From positions 1-6,827 of the forward strand of contig JAITMI010000162.1 of NCBI GenBank assembly GCA_031277435.1: a DNA stretch of 6,827 nt. The letters are read 5' to 3'. Made by a program: the position numbers and the translations under genes. Below are positions 1 through 5,925 of the stretch, piece after piece (within the stretch, counting starts at the first letter, position 1; each line of letters starts with the position of its first letter). The notes under the pieces were generated by a model. That model was not told where the DNA came from. It worked only from the letters and a program-made list of their open reading frames with translations, and did no database searches. The DNA is from Pseudomonadales bacterium (lineage in GTDB: Bacteria; Pseudomonadota; Gammaproteobacteria; Pseudomonadales; Pseudohongiellaceae).

Positions 1-144
1 ATAAATACAAGTGGGATCGGCGTTTGAGCCCATGGGTGTGTGTCTTAATCCCTTTGAAATCAGGGCATAAATGAAAGGATCACTCACGCCAGCGTTGGCG
101 TTCTTTGCGTCTTAATCCCTTTGAAATCAGGGCATAAATACAAG
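1..144 (+). CRISPR. CRISPR array end: one partial and two complete repeats, two spacers
   Basis: Two full 36-nt repeats lie at 42-77 and 109-144, and the last 11 nt of a third copy lie at 1-11. Each full copy begins GTCTTAATCCC, has a short dyad (CCCT...AGGG), and runs on to GGGCATAAAT. Spacers are 12-41 (30 nt) and 78-108 (31 nt); they differ from each other, and I found no match to either elsewhere in the window. The first 31 nt of the two full copies are identical. The last five differ: ACAAG in copies one and three, GAAAG in copy two. The + orientation is inferred from the usual form of such repeats (5' GTCTTAATCC, 3' end AAG). In that orientation the leader and older part lie left of the window and 109-144 is the terminal, leader-distal repeat. 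No cas genes are present, so the subtype cannot be assigned. The array continues off the left edge. Confidence 0.93.
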
Positions 145-360
145 GCTCCCTCTCAAAAACGTCTTTGTTATCAACTGGCTCCGTGGGGTGTCCTAGAAGG
201 ATCAGTGGCATTGACGACTTGTGTAACGCAAGGGCCGGGGAGCGCTTCGGGGGCACTCTACCACAATGCGGGCAGGCTGCTCCATAGTGCGCCATGTCTT
301 GTGGTGTAGCAGGGTTTGTTCTGGTGCGCCGGGTTATTCTCCGTTTTGGTTGATCTTTAT
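145..360. other. Non-coding flank between CRISPR array and dispersed repeat
   Basis: I see no gene, tRNA, or further repeat copy here. Short open frames exist on both strands, but they overlap the CRISPR repeats and resemble nothing known. The stretch is not the long A/T-rich tract expected of a typical leader, which fits it being the trailer side of the array. If the array runs the other way, this would be the leader and would hold its promoter; I cannot exclude that. Confidence 0.5.
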
Positions 361-393
361 GTTGGGCTTCGCTGCGCTCAGCGCCAACCTACG
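361..393. repeat. Dispersed palindromic repeat downstream of asmA-like gene
   Basis: The element reads GTTGG...CCAACCTACG and forms a two-part hairpin: GTTGG (361-365) pairs with CCAAC (384-388), and GCTG (371-374) pairs with CAGC (379-382). On the minus strand it reads CGTAGGTTGGCG...CCCAAC, a form I recognise as a common intergenic repeat of proteobacterial genomes; that recognition is from memory. It starts 13 nt past the AsmA stop codon. No T-run follows it in the minus direction, so it is not a standard intrinsic terminator for that gene. In the plus direction TTTTG follows at 394, which could make a weak terminator for array transcripts. Confidence 0.6.
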
Positions 394-406
394 TTTTGTT
401 CAAGAA

Positions 407-3400
407 TTAGCGTAACAATCCGCGCAGGGCATCTCGGACGCGATCTTCGGTGGATGGTGCTTGCTGTTGTGGTTGTTCCTGAGTTTCTTGGCCGGTAGCG
501 GGGGCGGCTTGGTTTTGTTGTGGTTGCTGTTGGCCGCCGCCGAGGCGGTCGCGTAAGAGATCGGTGACGCGCTCTTGTACGGCGTTGCCTACGGCGGCGG
601 TGAAGATGGCTTGCACGTCGGGCAGGCAGCGGGGGCCGCTGAGGTTGCCGGTGCAGGCGATGGGCAGGGCGTGGCCGCCGACCTGGTATTCGCTGCCGTC
701 GGCGTTGAGCGTGCCTTCTTGCATCAGCGCCACCAGATTGAAGTTGATGCTGTCGTCGTTGAGATTCGCCAGCGTGCCGTTGCCGGTGATGCCCCAGTCG
801 GGCGCGCTGATGACGAGATCACGGGTGCTGATGACGCCGCTTGCCACGTTGAGCGTGGCGGCGAAGGTTTGGAACGGCGTTTGGCCGCCTTGTTGATTCA
901 ATTGCATCAATTGTTTGTTGCGGATCATGGTTTCGACGCGCGCCAGGGTATTGCCGACGTCGATGCCGCTGAGCACGCCATCGGTTAGATTGATCGATCC
1001 AGAACCATTGAGGCCGCGCTTGAGATCGTTGATGCTGCCCCCGCCACTGGTGAGCGCCAATTGCACCGAGCCTTTGCCGCTGAGGTAGTCGCTGTCCATG
1101 AAGTCTTGCAGTAGCGGCAATAGTTCGATGTTCGTCAGCGTGGTGTTGACCTGGGCGCGGGGTTCTTGACCGGCAACGTCGAGTTGAATGTCGCCGTTGA
1201 AACGGCCTTGGTACAGCGTGGCGGCGATGGGATTGAGCGCCAGTTTGCCGTTCGCCGCCGCGATGCGCAGGCTGATGTCCTGCATTTTCAAACCGCTGAT
1301 GGCGAGCTGACCGGCGTTGATGTCGCCTTGTACGTTGAGGGTTTTCAGCGTGTCTACCGGTAGCGCGTCATCGCCGCCGCTGGAGCTGGCGTCGCTTGCT
1401 TCCACTGGCGGCGCGAGATAGCGATCAACATCAATGGCATCGATGTCGAGCCGGAAATTACCGGCCAGGGCACTCAGGTCGTTGAGGTTCAACATGCCAG
1501 TGAGCTGGCTATCGTCGAGTTTCAGGCTGAAATCATCGAGCGCGAAATTGTTGGCGCCGCCGGTGAAATTGGCATTGAGCGCGACTTGTTGCAGCACCGT
1601 ATTGTCGGCGGTTTCCAGCGGCAAATTAAGCTGGTTCATGAGCCGCCGCGCGTCGAACGCGGGCACTTGCACTTGGCCTTGGTAGTTGAGCTGGCTGCCG
1701 GAAAAGGCATTCACTTGTACCTTGCCGTTGAGCGCGAGGCCGAGCCCGCTGAGGGTGAAGGCGTCCACGTTGAGGCGTTCGGCGTCGAGATTGACGTTGG
1801 TGTCGGCCTTGAGGCTGAGCGTTTGCGGCTGATTGCCCACTTGCGGCCCCGTGACCACCAGACTCAGATCAAGCGGGCTGATGGCGAAACTGCCGCCGCT
1901 GCCTTTGACTTCGGCTTGCAGCGTGAGCGCCTGGGCGGCCTGCGCCAGATCCGTTTGGCCTAAAGCGGTCAAAAATTCGCGCAGATCATCGCCGCGCAGG
2001 TTGAAGCTGCCGTTGACGTTGCCGCCGCGATTCATGTCTTGCGCGTCGAGCTGGCCTTGCAGCGTGAAGCCGAGCAGCGCGGCGTCGAGCGCTGGCAGGC
2101 TGAGGTTGCCGCGTTGCAAGTCGCCGCTGAAACTGCTTTGTATACGGAACGAACGGTCGCGTAAGCCGCGCAGTTGTTGACCATAGCCATTCAGTGCGCT
2201 TTGCGCGCCTTGCAGTTGCCCGGCGACTTGCAAGAGTAGCGGCAGGTCGGGGCCTTGCGCGTTGAGTTCGCCGCTGAACGCGGGCGTGGCGGTATTGATG
2301 CGCTGCGCGTCGAGTTTGCCGGCGATGCTGGCGCCTAGCAGCGTGGCCGACAATTGCGGCAGGGCCAGCGTGCCAGCGCCAAGGTCGGCGTTCAGCGTGC
2401 TTTGTATGTCGAAGCGATTGCCGAGGCTGGCCACTTGCTGCGCCAATTCATTCTGGCCCGCGAGCCGCAAAAGTACGGCGAGGTCGTCGCCACTGGCGTT
2501 GAGCGTGGCCTGTAGCGCGGGCGCGCCGGAGCTGAGCTTGCTCACTTGCGCCGTGGCGCTGAGCTGATTGCCGAGTGCGCTAAGTTGCAGTCGCGGCAGC
2601 GATAAGGTGTCGGCGGCGAGGTCGGCGCTGAAGGCGCCATCGAGCGTGAGCGCGGCGGCGCCGCCCGGCACGGCGGGGCCGCTCAAGTTGGCGCTGAGCG
2701 CCAGCGGGTTGAGGTCGTAGCGTTCGTTGTCGAGGTCATAGAGCACGGTGCCATTGAGCGTCAGCGCGGCGCCCAGTTGTGGAACGCGCGAGCTGGCATC
2801 GAGGCTCATGCGGATGTCGAGCGGTTCGCCGTAGATCAGTTCGCCGATTTGTAAATTTAGACCGTTGATTTCGTAATGGGTGTTGGCGGCTTGATCGTCG
2901 TAGATCAGCGAGGTGTCGCGAATGTCCACGCCGCCGAGGATGAAGTTGGTGATGCCGATGCCGCCGCCATTATCAGCGCTGGGCGTGGAGCTTGTAGCGG
3001 GCGCGGCGCTGAAGTTCCAGTTGTTGCCGCCATCGGCGTGTACTTCGAGGTTCAAGGCTACGCCGTCGAGGCGGATGGTGTCGATTTCGATGGCCTTATT
3101 GAATAGCGGCAAGAGTTTCACCCGCGCTTGCAGGTGATTGGCGCGCAACAGCGGCGTGGCGCTGAAACCCTCGGCGTTGCCGATGCTGACCTGGTTCAGC
3201 GTCAGGCCGAGCCAGGGGTAGAGGGACCATTCGATTTGCCCATCAAGCGTGAGCGTGCGCCCGGTGGCTTCCTGAAATTTGCTGGCGATGAGCGCCTTGT
3301 TGGCGTTGAGGTCGAAGGTGAGCACATAGGCCAGGGCGCCGATTGCTAGCACTAGCACGAGTCCAATCAAACTGCCGAGAAAAACGAGGAGCTTTTTCAT
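407..3400 (-). CDS. AsmA-family inner-membrane-anchored periplasmic protein, 997 aa
   Basis: The protein begins MKKLLVFLGSLIG with one hydrophobic segment (about residues 4-27), which predicts an inner-membrane anchor with the rest in the periplasm. Residues 28-130 match the AsmA N-terminal pattern: FDLNANKALI, TGRTLTLDG, WSLYPWLGLTLNQVSIGN and RANHLQARVKLLPLF. Residues 620-900 match the AsmA C-terminal region, including GSGSINLTDGVLSGID and NDDSINFNLVALM. Family members such as E. coli AsmA (about 617 aa) and the TamB/YhdP relatives are thought to affect outer-membrane assembly and lipid movement between membranes. The extra length here is partly three diverged tandem units at about 266-344, 345-432 and 433-508. 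Cys916 and Cys925 could form a disulfide. A Gln/Pro-rich linker (954-983) precedes a basic amphipathic tail ending ALRGLLR. The start is supported by GGAGGG seven nt upstream. The gene lies 250 nt after the quinohemoprotein gene on the same strand; co-transcription is uncertain. The substrate is unknown. Confidence 0.92.
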   Translation of the reverse strand: MKKLLVFLGSLIGLVLVLAIGALAYVLTFDLNANKALIASKFQEATGRTLTLDGQIEWSLYPWLGLTLNQVSIGNAEGFSATPLLRANHLQARVKLLPLFNKAIEIDTIRLDGVALNLEVHADGGNNWNFSAAPATSSTPSADNGGGIGITNFILGGVDIRDTSLIYDDQAANTHYEINGLNLQIGELIYGEPLDIRMSLDASSRVPQLGAALTLNGTVLYDLDNERYDLNPLALSANLSGPAVPGGAAALTLDGAFSADLAADTLSLPRLQLSALGNQLSATAQVSKLSSGAPALQATLNASGDDLAVLLRLAGQNELAQQVASLGNRFDIQSTLNADLGAGTLALPQLSATLLGASIAGKLDAQRINTATPAFSGELNAQGPDLPLLLQVAGQLQGAQSALNGYGQQLRGLRDRSFRIQSSFSGDLQRGNLSLPALDAALLGFTLQGQLDAQDMNRGGNVNGSFNLRGDDLREFLTALGQTDLAQAAQALTLQAEVKGSGGSFAISPLDLSLVVTGPQVGNQPQTLSLKADTNVNLDAERLNVDAFTLSGLGLALNGKVQVNAFSGSQLNYQGQVQVPAFDARRLMNQLNLPLETADNTVLQQVALNANFTGGANNFALDDFSLKLDDSQLTGMLNLNDLSALAGNFRLDIDAIDVDRYLAPPVEASDASSSGGDDALPVDTLKTLNVQGDINAGQLAISGLKMQDISLRIAAANGKLALNPIAATLYQGRFNGDIQLDVAGQEPRAQVNTTLTNIELLPLLQDFMDSDYLSGKGSVQLALTSGGGSINDLKRGLNGSGSINLTDGVLSGIDVGNTLARVETMIRNKQLMQLNQQGGQTPFQTFAATLNVASGVISTRDLVISAPDWGITGNGTLANLNDDSINFNLVALMQEGTLNADGSEYQVGGHALPIACTGNLSGPRCLPDVQAIFTAAVGNAVQERVTDLLRDRLGGGQQQPQQNQAAPATGQETQEQPQQQAPSTEDRVRDALRGLLR

Positions 3401-3407
3401 GTCCGAT

Positions 3408-3413
3408 CCCTCC
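3408..3413 (-). promoter_or_regulatory. Shine-Dalgarno site of the AsmA-family gene
   Basis: The minus strand reads GGAGGG followed by a 7-nt spacer and ATG at 3400. This is close to ideal and fixes the start of the AsmA-family gene. The paired hairpin repeat begins about 37 nt further upstream, so it would lie in the 5' leader of any transcript that starts upstream of it. Confidence 0.8.
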
Positions 3414-3450
3414 GCTGGGTCTTTGTCCGTTCCTGCACGGGCCGCATTTA

Positions 3451-3540
3451 CTCCCTCCCCCGTTTACGGGGGAGGGTGGGGGAGGGGGCGGGCCATCATG
3501 CCCCCATCCCAACCTTCCCCCGCAAGCGGGGGAAGGGGTA
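3451..3540. repeat. REPIN-like inverted pair of GC-rich palindromes, intergenic
   Basis: Two related arms lie in inverted orientation around a 12-nt centre (3489-3500). Arm A (3451-3488) has a perfect 10-bp hairpin, CCCTCCCCCG / CGGGGGAGGG with loop TTTA (3453-3476), then a G-rich tail GGGGGAGGGGG. Arm B (3501-3540) has CCTTCCCCCG / CGGGGGAAGG with loop CAAG (3513-3536) and the tail on its other side, so both tails point to the centre. The arms align in reverse complement with scattered mismatches. This matches REP doublets (REPINs) and non-autonomous elements moved by RAYT transposases, but no such transposase is in the window. It lies between the quinohemoprotein stop and the AsmA start, where the hairpins could affect transcript stability or termination. 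There is no poly-T tract. Confidence 0.8.
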
Positions 3541-3650
3541 ACGCGCTGGGCGATAGTGGTAACGCATTGCGCGGTGGATGCTTTGAGTGCAGGTCTGGGC
3601 GGCGATTGTAACAACGAATCCCGCTCGCCGGTTCCCGTCCGGGTCAAGAT
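3541..3650. other. Intergenic stretch between the quinohemoprotein and AsmA-family genes
   Basis: Together with the repeat pair, this fills the 250-nt gap. A weak dyad (GAATC at 3616-3620 with GATTC at 3648-3652, and CCCG/CGGG inside) overlaps the quinohemoprotein stop codon, but no T-run follows it. I see no convincing -35/-10 promoter for the AsmA-family gene. Open frames here run through the palindromes and are not genes. Confidence 0.4.
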
Positions 3651-5897
3651 TCAGGGCAACTCGAACACGAAAATAGAGGAACTGCGCGCCACTGGCAGCG
3701 GGATTTCGGGGACCAGACTGGCGAAAGTCACCGGTTGTATGCCGCCGTAACCCACCACCATCGCGATGTATTGCTTGCCGTCCACGCTGTAGGAAATCGG
3801 CGCGGAATTCGGCACGTCGCTGAGGCGGCTTTGCCAGAGCAGGGCGCCGTCCTTGGCGTCGTAGGCGCTGAGGCGGCGATCCAGCGCGCCGGCGAAAATC
3901 ACCCCGCCTGCGGTAGCCAATACGCCAGTGGTTTGCGGGGCGCGTTGGCGTGCGGTCCACAAGGTGGCGCCGCTTTGGGCGTCGAGCGCTTGAATGCGGC
4001 CATAGCGGCCATCGCTATCGGGGCGCGCTATCACGCTGAGGCGCACGCCGCTGGAAAGAAAGCCGCGGCCACCGGCTTCGACCGGCGTCATGTCCATGCA
4101 GGATTCGACCGCTGGCACGTAAACGATGCCGTTTTGCGGGTCATACGCGCTGGGCAGCCAGTTGCGCCCGCCTACCGCGTGCGGGCAGACCGTGACTTTG
4201 CGTCCATCGCCGGGTACGAGTTCCGGGTTGACGGTTTTGACGCCAGTGACCGGGTCGATGGCGACGATGAAATTCTGCAAGCCCATGTCGAAGGAGCGCG
4301 CATAGCGCCCGGTGGCGGCGTCCAGCACGTCGTAGATGCCGGGTTTGCCGGCGGTGATGACGTATTTATGCGTTGCGCCATCTGTGCCGGGCAAGTTCAC
4401 GACTTGGCGTTCAAAAGCCCAGTCGAGATCCCATTGATCGTTTTGCAGATGCTGGTAATGCCACACGAGCTGGCCGTTGTCCGGGTCGAGCGCCAGCGTG
4501 GCGTCGGTGTAGAGCGCATCGTTAGTGATGCCGCTTTGGTTGAGGGGCTTGCGCAGCGGCTCGGTGTCGTAGGTGGGGCCGGGGCCGAAGAAGGCCAGGC
4601 CGAGTTCGGCGTCATAAGTGCCAGCGGTCCAGATCGAACCGCCGGAGCGCTGCTCCAGCGGCAGGCCGTTCCACGATTCGCCGCCCGGCTCGCCGGGGCG
4701 CGCGACGGTGTAAAAACGCCACTGTTCCGCGCCGCTCTCGGCATCAAGCCCCACAATATAAGGGCCGCCCGCGCCCTGGCCGGCAAAACCTTGCATGACT
4801 TTGCCCTTTGCCACCAGCGGGCCGCCGGTCATTTCCCAGCGCCCTGGGGCCTGCTCGAAGGCATAGTCCCACACCAGCGCGCCGCTTTTTACGTCGAGCG
4901 CGATGAGGTGGAAATCGGAGGTGGCCAGATACAGCTTGTCGCCATACAGCGCCATGTTGCGCTTGACGCTCGGCGCGCGCGAGTCGGGCAGGCGGCGCGC
5001 GTAATGCCAGAGTTCATCGCCGGTTTTGGCGTCGAGCGCTTGTACGTGGTCGCCGTAGCCGTGCACGAAAAGCACCCCGTCATGCACCAAGGGCGTGGCG
5101 AGATTGGGGCCGGGCGGCAGGGCCAGCGACCAGGCGCTTTTCAGCGTCGCCACGTTGCTTGGGGTGATTTGCGCCAGCGGGCTGAACCCCAGGCCATCCT
5201 GCGCGCGGCGCCAGGTCAGCCAGTCCGCGGCGGCGGGATTGGCCAGCATGGCGTCGCTGACGGGCGTGATGGCATCAAGCGGATTCGCCGCCGCCGGCCA
5301 GGCGGGCAAGGCGGTGCCAGCGGCGACGCCGAGCGTGTTGGTGCGTAACTGCTGCTGCTGGGGAATCAAAACGCCGGGGAAATTGAGGGCGAACAGTTGC
5401 CGCTCCTCGGCGGGCAGAGCGCTCGGCCCCGGTTCCACCGCATTGGCTTGCAACAGGAAGGCCAAGAGGGCGGCGTAGTCGCCATTACTCAAGCTGCCGG
5501 GCGCGGCGGGCGGCATGGAGTCGCGGGTCAGCGCGAATAATTCCTGTAGCGGATGCCCGGCCCAGCGGTTGCGAAAAGCCGCCCCGCGCAGCGGCAGGCC
5601 GAAGCGGCCATCATCGAGATTGTCGCCATGACAAGAGGCGCAGTCGCGCTGATAAAGCGCGCGCCCCGCTTCCGCTTGTTCAGCGGTGAATACTGGCGCG
5701 TTTTGCGCCAGGGCGGCGCTGGCGGCGTAGAGCAGGAAGCTGGCTATCCACCCTCTCCCCCGCCCTCTCCCGCCAGCGGGAGAGGGGGCCGTCTGGATGC
5801 AGCGCCAGGAATAATTCTTGTCGCGATAGCCGCTGTACTCCCTCTCCCGCTGGCGGGAGAGGGTGGGGGAGAGGGTGGAAAAAAGACCAAAATTCAT
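3651..5897 (-). CDS. Quinohemoprotein: N-terminal cytochrome c plus PQQ-type beta-propeller, 748 aa
   Basis: Probably a periplasmic PQQ-dependent dehydrogenase that passes electrons from its propeller to an attached heme c. After a hydrophobic stretch (residues 51-64) and likely cleavage at ALA|Q (64/65), a class I cytochrome c domain has C86-A-S-C-H90 and probable axial Met128 in SMPPAAPGSLS. The propeller spans about 226-748 and repeats blade motifs of the form ALDAxTGxxxW at 285, 331, 381, 467, 635 and 676. WDLD (489-492) covers the family's catalytic Asp position, and CPHAVGGRNW (571-580) is typical. The heme domain is N-terminal, as in polyvinyl-alcohol dehydrogenase, not C-terminal as in type II alcohol dehydrogenases. 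There is no adjacent Cys pair, and the usual Ca-ligand Glu and Asn appear to be Gln374 and Pro441. Residues 7-50 are encoded by an inserted palindromic repeat. AGGA seven nt upstream supports the ATG. The gene starts 28 nt after the sugar dehydrogenase-like gene. The substrate is unknown. Confidence 0.88.
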   Translation of the reverse strand: MNFGLFSTLSPTLSRQREREYSGYRDKNYSWRCIQTAPSPAGGRGRGRGWIASFLLYAASAALAQNAPVFTAEQAEAGRALYQRDCASCHGDNLDDGRFGLPLRGAAFRNRWAGHPLQELFALTRDSMPPAAPGSLSNGDYAALLAFLLQANAVEPGPSALPAEERQLFALNFPGVLIPQQQQLRTNTLGVAAGTALPAWPAAANPLDAITPVSDAMLANPAAADWLTWRRAQDGLGFSPLAQITPSNVATLKSAWSLALPPGPNLATPLVHDGVLFVHGYGDHVQALDAKTGDELWHYARRLPDSRAPSVKRNMALYGDKLYLATSDFHLIALDVKSGALVWDYAFEQAPGRWEMTGGPLVAKGKVMQGFAGQGAGGPYIVGLDAESGAEQWRFYTVARPGEPGGESWNGLPLEQRSGGSIWTAGTYDAELGLAFFGPGPTYDTEPLRKPLNQSGITNDALYTDATLALDPDNGQLVWHYQHLQNDQWDLDWAFERQVVNLPGTDGATHKYVITAGKPGIYDVLDAATGRYARSFDMGLQNFIVAIDPVTGVKTVNPELVPGDGRKVTVCPHAVGGRNWLPSAYDPQNGIVYVPAVESCMDMTPVEAGGRGFLSSGVRLSVIARPDSDGRYGRIQALDAQSGATLWTARQRAPQTTGVLATAGGVIFAGALDRRLSAYDAKDGALLWQSRLSDVPNSAPISYSVDGKQYIAMVVGYGGIQPVTFASLVPEIPLPVARSSSIFVFELP
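5747..5879. repeat. REPIN-like 133-nt inverted repeat inside the quinohemoprotein 5' coding region
   Basis: Two 42-nt arms (5747-5788 and 5838-5879) are reverse complements of each other with only two mismatches that I can find, around a 49-nt centre (5789-5837). Each arm has a perfect internal palindrome, CCCTCTCCCG / CGGGAGAGGG with a 4-nt loop (5763-5786 and 5840-5863), plus an outer tail TCCACCCTCTCCCCC. The tails point outward, the reverse of the pair at 3451-3540. The element lies wholly within an open reading frame and encodes residues 7-50, including TLSPTLSRQRERE, which I know as the typical translation of this repeat type in annotated proteins. In mRNA the arms could form one long stem of about 42 bp or two separate hairpins, starting 18 nt after the start of the ATG. 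I see no clear target-site duplication. Confidence 0.88.
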
Positions 5898-5904
5898 CGC
5901 CGAA

Positions 5905-5908
5905 TCCT
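5905..5908 (-). promoter_or_regulatory. Shine-Dalgarno site of the quinohemoprotein gene
   Basis: The minus strand reads AGGA, a 7-nt spacer, then ATG at 5897. The site lies in the A/T-rich 28-nt gap after the sugar dehydrogenase-like stop codon. It matters because it supports translation starting before the inserted palindromic repeat. No in-frame ATG, GTG or TTG lies between the repeat and the signal-peptide core. Confidence 0.7.
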
Positions 5909-5925
5909 ACGAATAATTTTTAATT

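Noticed and set aside
161..180. Possible degenerate fourth CRISPR repeat beginning GTCTTTGTTA
   Set aside because: Only the first five bases match, and it is 52 nt from the previous repeat start instead of 66-67.
235..300. Possible tRNA or small structured RNA in the GC-rich stretch after the array
   Set aside because: I could find no acceptor stem, no TTCRA arm and no consistent cloverleaf pairing.
80..309. Short open frames on both strands across the CRISPR end and flank
   Set aside because: They translate the repeats and unlike flank sequence, have no family resemblance, and overlap each other.
575..988. Plus-strand open frames opposite the AsmA-family gene (here and at 564-896, 1586-1963, 1833-2180, 2262-2567)
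   Set aside because: All are antisense shadows within a well-supported 997-residue gene, with no motif of their own.
3343..3750. Open frames on both strands through the intergenic palindrome pair
   Set aside because: The translations are Pro/Gly runs from the palindromes and overlap the real gene ends.
3735..5348. 537-codon open frame on the plus strand, opposite the quinohemoprotein gene
   Set aside because: It is antisense to a gene with clear cytochrome and propeller motifs. The translation has no recognisable domain and looks like a GC-rich codon shadow.
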